Shown: positions 10,686-22,600 of the stretch, piece after piece
Layout: the number at the start of each line of letters is the position of its first letter
Position numbering within the stretch: position 1 is the stretch's first letter
Source: Rhyacophila brunnea
Lineage: Eukaryota; Arthropoda; Insecta; Trichoptera; Rhyacophilidae
NCBI GenBank assembly: GCA_022495005.1
Contig: JAGYXB010001749.1
Location: 930,001 to 994,000, forward strand
Reading direction: 5' to 3'
Length of the DNA stretch: 64,000 bases
Program-made: the position numbers and the translations under genes
The notes under the pieces: generated by a model
What the model was told of the DNA's origin: nothing
Database searches by the model: none
What the model saw: only the letters and a program-made list of their open reading frames with translations

Positions 10686-12549
10686 CAGTAAAACCTCGTT
10701 AATAAGAATTCCATGGGACCGAAAATCAAAAAATCGAATTACGAAATATGAAATGTATGGGGGAAAATATTAAAATTTTGAAAAAAAAACTTTTTTTTGA
10801 TTTTCATTAATTTCGTTTCCGATGATAGATGTGCCTAAAATGTCAGGATTATTTTTATTACCTTCATAAAATAAGTAATTTTTGATGTTTTAAGTAAAGT
10901 TTGTCAAAATTTTCAATGACTGGCTCATGAAATAGTGTACTTTATTACGATTTATTGAATATTTTTATATGCCAGAACTCTGAAATCATTTCGAATTACT
11001 AAATTTGAATTAAAGGTATGGTTTTATATGAAAATAATGTTCAAGGGACTTTTTTTTCGGGAAAATTTCGAATTATGGCAAATTTAGAATTATTAGTGTT
11101 CTTACTAAACAGGTTGCGACCCGAGAACTACAAGGTTCTAAGTGTCGATTTTTGGCCAAACTAAAGTAATAATGAGGCAGTCTTCCAAGTCACATTATCT
11201 ACATACTATATCAATATGAGGTCGATATTTCTTATATTTTTTCATTAAACCCCAATACTACGAGTTCTATGTGCACTTTACAGAATATCTGTGGTACTAC
11301 AGAGTTCTACCATAATCTAAAAAGATCCGTCGTTCTACAAAGTTCTATGTGCTTTGACATTTCGTGGTTGTGAATACATTTAAAGTTGTTAAAATGGTTT
11401 TAATTGCAATATGAAGAGTAAAATGTTGTTGTTTTGTATTTTAAATTTATTATTAGGACTCCATGCAGTGTATTTAACTAGAAACCAAGAGTATTTAAAT
11501 AAACTACTATAACTTCGAGATACATAACCTCAAAAAAAAGGGTTCGTGATATTTGATATCAACAGTAAATTGTGAACTCACTAATAGATGAATTATAATA
11601 TTATGAAACGTAAGTAAGGTTAAATTATCGTTATTTTTTTTTAAATATTGAGAGTATTTTAAGGCTATTTCATTCATTGATTTAATGTTTCAGGCATAAA
11701 AGTCTTCCTGAAAGTGATATAAATATTTGAGATGTTTCAAATCTCAGTAGATGAGGTGAAAAAATGGTTATGTTGTATTCTAAAATCCCTATTCCTGAGA
11801 ATTGAGAAGAATATTATTATGATGTTATGATGGATCTGAAAGATATGCCTTTTGATGGCTTGAAGTTTATTCTAAAACTGAGGCGAATAATTTAATAAAA
11901 GAATTTTTACACAGCATTCACTCAGCCATTAGTAACAACAATCTTGTATACACAATTACAATAAATGTATCGGATGTGAAGACAACGAGCCAGTTGAAAT
12001 TGAACAATAAACATTGGGCTTGTTGCATCAACAATAGTTTTGTATTTTTAAATTATATTTTCAACATAATTTTCATTTTAAAATGGTATTAAACAAAAAT
12101 TACAAAAAAATATTTAAGTTTTTCCAAATTTCCCATTTTCCCAACAATTTCCATACATTTTCTCCGGAAAAAAATATTATATTAGATAACTTTCAAGAAT
12201 TTTATTTATTTTAACATGAAAAGTGAAACTATGCGTCCTGAATTACCAGGATTTCCATACAAATTTCAGTTAGAACCTTGTAGTAAAGGCGATTTGTTTG
12301 AGTTTCAGGTGGACAATGTTCTAACTGAATTTATGATATATAAAATTAACCATTAACAACTAGTTTTAACGTAGTTTTATTGATAGGTACAACATAGCAG
12401 TACCATAATTGATATATTCAATCAAAAAAATAATTGAAAACATTCACAATTAACAAAATACAAGCGTTCAAAACTTCAACAGCCCATAACTTTTTTGCTG
12501 CAGTTGTTCACTTAGAACTCTGTAGTTCTCGGGTCGCGAGGTTTTACTG
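10686..12549. mobile_element. pogo-like element interrupted by a second element
   Basis: The left end is TA|CAGTAAAACCTCGTTAATAAG at 10684, and the right end is CGAGGTTTTACTG|TA finishing at 12549. The inner part of the right terminal repeat (TTCTTACTAA) is found at about 11098-11107. Skipping 11108-12536 therefore makes the two ends complementary over about 24 bp. The element itself would be about 430 bp. No transposase frame is visible. Confidence 0.6.
11108..12536. mobile_element. 1.4-kb element with repeated ACTACAAGGTTCTAAGTG motifs, inserted in a pogo-like end
   Basis: The ends are inverted: GCGACCCGAGAACTACAAGG near 11115 and CTGTAGTTCTCGGGTCGC ending near 12537. Variants of ACTACAAGGTTCTAAGTG recur inside at 11258, 11296, 11333 and 12267, in both orientations. 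These resemble the subterminal repeats to which some transposases bind. No coding remains were recognised. A short foldback relative lies at 8192-8330. Confidence 0.55.
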
Positions 12550-12566
12550 TAATATTTTTTTTTTTT

Positions 12567-12770
12567 TGACCATGTCCGATTCTAAGAAGATCATAATATG
12601 GCCCTCCACACTTTTTTTCGAGAAATGGATGTTAGCCACTTGCTCAACCTACTAGGTCCGTACTCTGACTCTAAACACACCTTGAAAAACAATGTGTTTT
12701 TGGCAGACCCAGGATTCAAACCTGGGATCCATGATATTATAAGCCGACGCGTTAGCTGCTCAGTCATCAG
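12567..12770 (-). repeat. tRNA-derived SINE, family 1 copy
   Basis: It matches the 9413-9645 copy: CATGTCCGATTCTAAGAAG, CGAGAAATGGATGTTAGCC and CCCAGGATTCAAACCTGGG. Its 3' end sits about 17 bp from the right end of the pogo-like element. Confidence 0.65.
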
Positions 12771-13555
12771 AGCTATTCTTTATTTGCAAAATGATTTAGT
12801 TATTTTATAATAAAGTATGCCAATGACAGGAACTATGACATGGTATGCTGTAGTTATTTGACCACAATATATGAAGTCAATAACAATAGTTTAAAAAAGT
12901 GTTTAGAAGTGTGCAAAAGGTATCTTGCCTAAAGAGAAATTATTTTTTATTAGTTTAAAAGCAGTCAATTAGCATTAATGTTAATTTTTGCTTTTCAACT
13001 CGGACGTGACACTGTCTTTTTGTTACACATCGGCTGAATTTACTCTACTGACAATTTTAGTGTATCATGTGTAAAAAAGTTGCACCTCAATAGTAATAAT
13101 CAATTTAGCAAAAAAAAAAAAATTTGCTCGGATATTATAATTGAGCCCATATCTGAAAAAATTGTTTTCGGCAAATCATTTTAATTAACTTATGTACCAT
13201 GTATTTGTCTACATACCACCCAAAAATGACTATTTAATCTCGACAACAGATTGCATTAGAAGTCAGTGTGGTGAGCCGCAGCATGTATCACATGATTTTT
13301 AAACTGGTGCATCATGTTTAATTGGAATTATCTCAAAACGAAGAATTCAGGATAATGCTACTTTTCTGGAGGTACCCAATTATTATATAAGGAAATGCAA
13401 CAGTGTCTGCCTTCTGGTAAACAGTGATGCTATCAATGCGTTGTATGGCAGCTAATAAAAATACCATTGTGACCAATAAAGTAAATGATAGTGTGATTCA
13501 TCTCAGATATGGGGACTTCTGATTAAAAATTACATAAATATCTTGTTTCAAGTGG
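12771..13555. other. Intergenic DNA, includes one weak repeat
   Basis: The stretch 13005-13060 (GTTACACATCGGCTGAATT context) resembles 55630-55690 (GTTACACATCAGTCAGATT). This suggests an old dispersed repeat without clear ends. Nothing else is recognised. Confidence 0.3.
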
Positions 13556-13561
13556 TTTATT
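13556..13561 (-). promoter_or_regulatory. Polyadenylation signal of the zinc-finger gene
   Basis: AATAAA on the minus strand, about 110 bp after the stop codon at 13672. Confidence 0.5.
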
Positions 13562-13671
13562 CAAAAATAAATTAATAAACATCAACACGCGTACGCGTAT
13601 GTGTATGTTCAAATGTGATTACCTACATAATTTAATTTTGAAATGAATGAATGGTTAACCATGGCAGAATT

Positions 13672-16600
13672 TTACTCCATATTAGATATATTGTTTTCAT
13701 TATCACTGTCGTCAGCCTGCTCATACTGAATGGCATATTCATGTGCGCCGTCCATGTCGATGATGACGTCTCCGTGCTGTCCGTCGATGTGTCCGCTCAC
13801 GTCCACGATCACCACATTCACTCCTTCTTCCAAGTCTTGCTCCGACATTTCCCCGTCCATATCCAAATTCTCGTCATTGAGAGACATTTCATTCCCATTG
13901 TCTCCGCCGTCATTATCAACGGATTCCAATGACATCTCCACTACGTTGTCACAGTCGTCATCATCTTGCAACGTAAGTTCATTCACGTTTTCATCATTGT
14001 CGATTTCGTTCAGCGACATGTGACGAATATAATTACTGTTATTGCCAATATTGAGTGACATTTGAGGTGTATCAGTTTTATTCCGACTGCGGATTATGTC
14101 ATGCAATAACACATGACGTACTTGGCTACTGTTTTCTAAATTATTAACATCTTCAAATGTCAATTGATCACTATTACTTTGAAAACTATGAACTTTTTCT
14201 AATATTTCATCATCGCCATGCGACACTTCTTCTCTCTTGCAATGATCTTCAATTGCTATCCTGTCATTAAGGTCTGGGTTACCGTCTTCCGCAGTCGCAA
14301 ATTCAGATTTAACAATGACAGTATTGTCATCAACATGTTGTTTTTTGATAATGTCATCAGGATCGAGTTCCAAAAGTTCACCGTCAACGTCTTGTCCGCA
14401 GAGCTTCTTGTGCATCTTTTCTTCGGCCAGTCTTTTGGCCCTCTGCTGCTCCCAGTGATTTCTCCGGAGATGTTTCTAAACAAAAAAAATGTAATCATAA
14501 ATTTTACATTCATAATTAAAAATTGAAATTCAACACCGAGATAATTGAAACAAGAATACATTTTGAAAAAACCTCAGAAACATAGTCATTAGAAAAAATC
14601 TTACAAAATTCATCTATGACTCATAGCCATTATTTCTAATGAATACATTCTCCGAGATGTTTTCAAATTCTACCAATAGAAGGGTAATCAGCTTTATGAT
14701 TATTTTATAATTTATATACACACAAGATTTTAGATTAGATTCTTGTTGTGTAAATGGTTTTAAATCTTAATTTGTTCTAAGATTAGTAGCACGACTCAAC
14801 CTATTTAAGGATGTTCTGTCAAAGAGGCTATACTCCGAAACCCTATTTCGTCATTTCATTTCTAACAGTATAATATCTGTAAATCTCAGCATGTTACCGG
14901 CAATGCAGAATTTGTTTTTAATAGGATGATGTATGCCGCAAGCGCGTTTACATGCTCTACAATTTCGTGTGTGCAAGACTGGCTATGCAAAATGCACAAG
15001 TGTACACACCATACTTCACACTCATAATATTAGCCCCTTGTTGACTGTTTTAAATAATTTAATATACAGTGGAACCCCGATCTATCGTTCACGCATAAAT
15101 TGTTTGCCCGCATGGATCGTTCATTATTGAAAGTCCCGCCAAACACCCATAAGAATAATGTTAAATAATCCCGCATTAACCGTTCCCCGATTTATCGTTT
15201 TTCTCGATCTGTCATCTAAATATTATGGTCCCGTCACAAATATTATCCCAATTGACCGTTTTTGTTGAATATTTTTCATTTCGCTTTCGTAGAATTGTTT
15301 ATGATACATACAGGTCTTTCAGTTGCGTCGCTTTGTTTGCACAGGTCGGTCAGCGCTCAGTCTTGCCAGATCTTTCAGGCTCGCCTCGCATCTCGTATCA
15401 CGAATTTTTATAAGTCGCAACTAAAATGCCCCCCATGAAGAAAACTAGAACTCTAGCTGAAAAACTGAAAATAAATCAGGACGTCGAAAAAAATCCAGGA
15501 GATATATACATATGTATCCCGCAATTATCGTTTTTTCTTTAGGGTCCCTCGAAAACCATAAAATCGGGGTTTCACTGTATAGTACACACACTGCCATCTC
15601 CTGAAATCATGGTGAAGTACTAAAGCAAAATATTTTTGCCTTTATGAAATACTTTTAATATGTTTCAAAAAAGATATGTTTACATATAAATTTGCAGCCA
15701 GATGGATACCGCTATGTTACTACCTCCAGGCATTTAACCCATTGCAGACAGATTAAATTTTTCAGGATCATTTAAAAAGGCACACTGTTTACTAAAATTG
15801 ATATAACTCATGTATTATTCATTCAATTCAAATAAATCTTTTAAATATTTGTAGGTTTTGAATTTTTTTATTAAGTATTTACATTTTAAGTAAACTTTGC
15901 GTATAAGTGGAATGAAAAAAACATGTCAAATATAGTTTTTTGGTTTTTTTTAGCCTTTTTTTATACAAAATGACAGAGATAAAAAGTCTATGATAAAAGT
16001 AAATAATAAAAGGAAGATATACTAAAACTGGAGCTAAATATAATACTCTTCAAGATATTTAGAAGATGGAGGGCCATTTTATGTTTATTACTGTCTCTAA
16101 CACCTCATACCTAGCGAACTGATCATTATTTTGACAAATTTAAATAAAAATAGATTTTATAAATCAAATATTTCTTAAAAAATATATTGGACCGTATATA
16201 ACTAACATCATAAAATGATAGCTACATATATTATTAAGAAATTTCAACTTTAAAAAAAATCAAAATATGATTAAAAAAAATTATTTTCATCATGTCCTGC
16301 ACCCTGTAACACCGGCGCCAAATTGGCGCCGATAGGGCGCGATGGGTTAATGGGTTAATAAGGCTACAATACGTATTTGAATTGTGTTCAGTACAAAGTG
16401 TAATATGTATGTAACAAAATACTTACAGTAAGAGAACACTTGGCGGTGTATTTGTTTGGACAGTGAGGGCAGCGGTGTGGCTTGATCCCCGTATGCACCC
16501 ACATATGTTGCGACACATGTGAGCTCTGCAGGAAGCCCTGCCCACAGATACTGCACAGATGGTCCCTGCGGCCCGCGTGAGACTTCATGTGCTTGCGGAG

Positions 16601-19600
16601 ATGATCCGACGAAGCAAACCTGAATACAAATAAAATTACGGTACCTTTCAAACATATCTGAAACCATTCGTATTGTCGGCCCATTGGTATGAGACGGTGT
16701 GCAGCCAACGATGTTATATAACACCGTTGTGCAGCTTACTTCAAGGTAGTTAAAGCGAACAGTGGACTGGAGACCAGACAAAATTATCTCGTCATAAATT
16801 ATACTAATGGTTTTATAAATGCGTTTAAAAATTAATAAATGTAAAAAATCTTAACACCACTGCACATTTATGTACTGAAATATGACTATATTCTAAAACA
16901 TTAGAGCGAGAGGTTTAAAAGAATACTATTTTATATAATAAAAATACTTTATGCAGTCATCAAATGTTTAAAATAAATGTAAAGGATAATAAGGCTTCAA
17001 AATTATATAAATAGATTATCTACAACGTTTAAGGAATGTCCAGGATCATGGTTTGAAAATGCAATAAAAGCTCCATTTTGACCTACCCCGAGCATGTCCC
17101 CCCTTAATGAATTTTAAAAAACTAACCAACACCATATTCTGTAATAATATGTATTCTTAATTCAACGAAAACAAATAAGTGTGACTGAAAAGGTGTGCAC
17201 TATTTTTGTTGGATAACACCTTAACCTAGTTTGGTTTAGACAGGGTTTAATTGCCGTCATCTTTATGTTTGTCCGTGATATACAATGACAATATTCTAAG
17301 TCTGATATATTTGGCTGCATTTCTATGTATGAATGAGGTATGTCCTTTTACAGGTTTCGTTTGCATTATAACGTTCAATGCTGTAATTAATGTTTTAATT
17401 CCGGTACAAATACTGTGTAAACATAACACACACAAGCACAATGTACACACATAATCGTGAGAGTACAATTCGCACCCGGGGAATAATAGTGGCACAAATC
17501 CAAATTTGTCATTTTTGAGTTAAGTATGCAGAAATGTTCCAAGATATCATTTCTATCCGCACAAATAGCGGCATAATTCTTAAAAAAATAAAATGGTGGC
17601 CTTAAAAGCATTATCATATTATAACATTTTACTTGAACTCAAGCAGAAATAGTGGCACAATGATAATTGTGCCATTGTTATTGCGGATAACATTCAAAAT
17701 GAGATGACTCAAGTGTGCCGACTTCATGCTATTATAAAGTACATTTAAAAAAAAAACTGATTTAACACACCAAAATAAAATATTCAAACTGCTCTCCTGC
17801 AAAAACAAGTTTTTCGAGTTGTGCCAGTATTATTCTCCGGGTGAGAATTAATGAGACTCATTAATTCATATTTTTATTGTAGTGAGGCGCCATATGTTAA
17901 AATATGAAAAGATTTAGAATATCTAGACCAACCTTCTTCCGCAGACGACACACAAGTAAGGTTTGATCTCCGAGTGGACAACTCGACTGTGGGCCTTGAG
18001 ATTTGCAACTGTCAGGAAGCGTCGCGACGGACACTTTGGGCAGACAAACCGCCGTATGTCCGTGTGCGTTTGGAGATGATACCTGATAACAATAATAACT
18101 TCCTTACATACATACTATAAATAATTTACTTTAAATACAAACCATCAAAATCTAATAAAAAATATATAATATGGATATATTTTATAATACAGTACACTCT
18201 CAGTAATCCGCCGCTCGATTATCTGACAACTACTATAATCCGCCGTTATTTTTACTAGTTGAAAGCACAAAGTCAAGCTCTATAATTCACCAGTATTCAA
18301 TTGTCAAATTCAGTAGTCCGCCGCGTACAAGTATACAAAACGCAGATGAGACGGGTTTATTTTGGAAACTTATCCTTCGTAAAACGTACGTTCATCGCGA
18401 AGAAAGTAATATACCAGGGAGGAAAGTGCTCAAGGACCGTATCACAATTATGCCGTGCTCCAATGCAACCGGGACACACAAATTGAAGCTTTTGGTCATA
18501 GGGAACGCCAGGAATCCTAAGCCATTCAAGAATATCTGCCTCACTGAATAACTGGTTGTGTGATTTACTGTTTAATATTTAGTTGATAAACTAAGTTTAT
18601 AAATATGTATAACTTAGTAAAAACTTGATTTTGATTATAAATAAAACCGTAATTTGCTAGTACAAATTTCTCAAAAAAAAAAAAAATTTTACGAAATACC
18701 AATTTTAATTTTTACCATATTTTGTGTTAACGCTTAATCCGCCACTTTCACTTGGACACTTGTCTGGTTTTTGGGGTGGCGGATTACTGAGAGAGTACTG
18801 TATTATGTAATTATCTATAGCTAGCAAAATATTTTAAGAGTTACATTCCTTCTCCATTAAACTCTAAACACTAAATGCCTGAATAATGGCTGTTAAGTAT
18901 TTAGTGATTAGTGACATTCTATGCATCTCAGCCTTAATGACTTAAAGTAACTGATAAATTAAAAAGATACAAACGAATGCCGAAATGTCCAATTTGACTT
19001 TTATGTTTATCACAAACAAAGGTTGATTGGCTAATAGAAATGATCATACAGCTCTAATGATTCAATTGAACATACAATATGATGGAAAAAGAAACTAATG
19101 TTAAAACCAACCATTTATGCCTGAAACACAAAAATGTTGTTTACTAAAAAAACATTTATTTGCAGACATATCGGTATTGGAGAAGAAGCCCAAAACCATA
19201 CCTTATGCGCTTGGAGGGACATAATATTTAGCAACCACATTTCTGCTCTGTTGAATATTTTACCAGTTGACAAACAATGTTTTTACTTGACAGGTCTTTT
19301 GTTCTCGATCAAACTTACATTGATAAAACAACAGACTTTACCAGACGTGACACTTGCGACGCATTGGCTTTATAGCCTGCCACTCATCCATCACTGATTC
19401 ATATGTTGACAAACAAATTTATATAAAGCAGAAATTTCTAACTGACCTCCAGCCTGCAGCTGTTGTCAACCTTTTTCCACATGTCGGACACACCAATTTA
19501 TCAGCCGCTTCTGTATCTCTGAAAAATAAAATATCATTTACTTTAGTTTGTTTATAAATGGTGCGAGCACGTTAGAGAAGATATTATTTTAACAGTAGTG

Positions 19601-22600
19601 CCATCAAATTTATACTAACAATTTACCTACCACAAAAATTACACAAACTAAGTGGCTAATGTTTGATAAAATTTCGATCGCTAAATTAAAAATTATATAA
19701 CATTTGAACCTACACTATATACAGTAGGCTCCCGATTATCAGGGGCTAATGGTGGGGAAAGACGGCACGGATAAACGAAAAACACGAATAATCCAAACTA
19801 TGGTTTTTTTCTTTTTAAAATACTACCATATTGTTATAAGTACATTTCTAAAGCAGACAATTATTTTAACATGTTTAATACTCATTATTTATTAAGAAAA
19901 TTGTGAATCTGTGATCGAAAAATCTGTGATTTTGGTTTGTTTGCAGGAATCTTTCTAATATCAGATCGAATTTTCGAGCGAGGTTCATGTTAACAAAAGG
20001 GAGCGATTTTTTTTACAATTAAATTCATGCATCGATAATCCGCACATGGATAATCGGGAGTTTACTGTACATATTATAATTCAATCGAACTTTCAAAAAC
20101 AATTTAGTTAATTTAATTAGTAACCCTAATCAGGTGATGAAAAAAAAACCCAGATGTTTCAAAACAAATACTTATTAATTCGAAGAAAATACATTTTTAT
20201 GGTTACATATTTTATTTTTTTCGACTATGTCCGATCCTAATAAGATCATATAGGCCTCCATAGAGTGAAGTGCTTCATCATTGAATGCGGATTTCTATAA
20301 AAATACGAAAAATTGCTAAAAATACACAAAACTTCCTTGATTTTACTTTGCGGAACCCTGAGGTTCCATTGGCGATACCATTTAGGGAACACTACCCTTA
20401 ACCTTAGTGATAGGTATAGGAGCCCACCAAACATTCTGACCTGGGGACCCGCTTCAGGATACGGGAGCCATGTGTAAGACTATACATGTTTGAACCTTTT
20501 TTCATGCAGAAACAGTTATTTTTTACTTATTTATGTCACTCAAACTTCTTTAATCCTAGGCCCATCACCTAGTGATGATATCCATTAATTTACCTGCATT
20601 GTTTCAGATGAGCGTTTAAAGAATGTTTATCCTTAGTATCGATACCACAACGAGGACACGGGCAGCCGAACGCGTGACGACTTGAATGCTTCTCCAGATT
20701 AACCAATCTCTGAAAGCTAAAAATTCAATAAACACATTATAATGTAGGTAATTATATTTTTTTAAATATATAGTATAACCTTGTTTTTACGTGCCCGGAA
20801 TTCACGTTTTCCCGGCAATTGCGTGTATTTTTTTCAGTCCCGATGTATTTCAGTACATTTAATACCCGCATTTACATTTTTCTTTCCCGCAATTTACGTC
20901 GGAAATATTCAAAATATGCAAGTTACGCGCACTTGACAATGATTGGGTCGTGACATTCGAACGATTTTTCAATAAAAATTAAAGAAACTTAAAATTTAAA
21001 TGTTCTTTTTTTCAATACCCCCCTTTTACATTTTCCCTCCAATTAGGTTTTTTTTCTTCAGTCCCTTAAAAAACGTAAAATAGGGGTTATACTGTATAAA
21101 ATATAAATGATTGTTACCATTAACTCACTGACCGCTGACGGCACAGCTGTTGTGCCCTCATTAGGGGGCCAATAGATATATAATTAACATGTTATTTAAA
21201 TGTGGTAATTAAATAGTAATTAAATGCTCCGCAGCGAAACGGTTAAATTGTGGTAATTAGGTTAGGTATAGTATATTATCACACCATTAGTGTAAAATCA
21301 TAGTGCAAATGACATAGAGAAACCAAGGTAATAAATAACAACTAAATAATCCCATTGTGATACATTCTACTCGCGGTGGGTGCAATGGAATAATTGTAAA
21401 CCAACCCCAAATTTCGAAATTCAAAAAAAAATAAACTACACAATATTACGGGGTTTGTAAATTTTTCTATTGTACAAGATACAAATTATGATGAATTTTT
21501 TAATCGATTATGTGTTTATTACAAGAATCTTAAACGGAAGTAAATAGTTTTGATAATAGATACTAAAGGTATCCAATAAAAATTTAATTTTTGATAAAGA
21601 TGAGAATTACAAGTTTTACTAAATAAATACGGATAAGGATGATGTTGATTTTCTTATGGTCCAGGCTGAAGCACAATCCATGACAGTAATAATTCATGTA
21701 TCTTCCGCATATTTTAACATAATACACCGTCTGTCTGCGTAGTGCTCACCAAATTATAAGCTATCGGTAAAAAAAAAGGTGGTTCGGTGCAAGAATATAA
21801 ATTGCTTACGTTTTGCCGCAGATTTTACAGGTATACGGTGCTTCGGCATCACCTGTCAGTTTGATGTTGCCGTCTGTGGAATTTTTATTCAAATTTTTCA
21901 AAATTCTAGTTCTTTCGCCTTTTGGCTTAGCCACTTTTGATTTTCCCAGTACTGAGGATTCAACAGCAAACCTGAAAAGGAAAACGAAAAATAGAAAACA
22001 AGTCATCAAGCACAAAATACCATCAATAAAAAAAAATCTTCTGGTATTGGTTCACATGGTGATAAACTGACTTATTCACCGTTTCCAAATTTTTCTGTCG
22101 CATTACCACAATGGGCGAGCAGTTACCAGATCTGGGAAATTCAAATGTTGTTTTTCAATGTGTGATTGGACCAGAGTATGGACCTATTAGGTTGATCAAG
22201 TGGCTAACATCCATTTTCAATAAAAACTAAAATCTATTAATACAACCTCCACTTTGTGGATCGTGTGCTCATATGATATTCTTAAGATCGGAGATGGTTA
22301 AAAAAAAATTAAAAAAAACACGTAATTAATGTTTTTACACAATAACTGCCATAAACAAAGATGTTGAAGAAACCCTTCTGCCGGATGAAGCCTTCTGTGT
22401 GTTCTTTATAAAAATCGCTGAAGTTTCCCGATTCCGATTCCAGTTTGTCATAACCGCTTTCTTTATATGTAACGTCAAAAAACTCTCGTCACAGTAAACA
22501 AGGGCGTGTCCAGAAATTTGTAAGTATGCAGTTGGCCGTATCACAGTTCACCGTGACCTGATGTATGGGAAATAAATGGCCGTATAGTATTGAGAATAAA

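Noticed and set aside
13730..14023. Ser-rich plus-strand frame
   Set aside because: Antisense of the acidic last exon of the zinc-finger gene.
22335..22544. 69-residue minus frame as an exon
   Set aside because: No family signature, no convincing splice pair, and it lies among MITEs and a SINE inside an intron.
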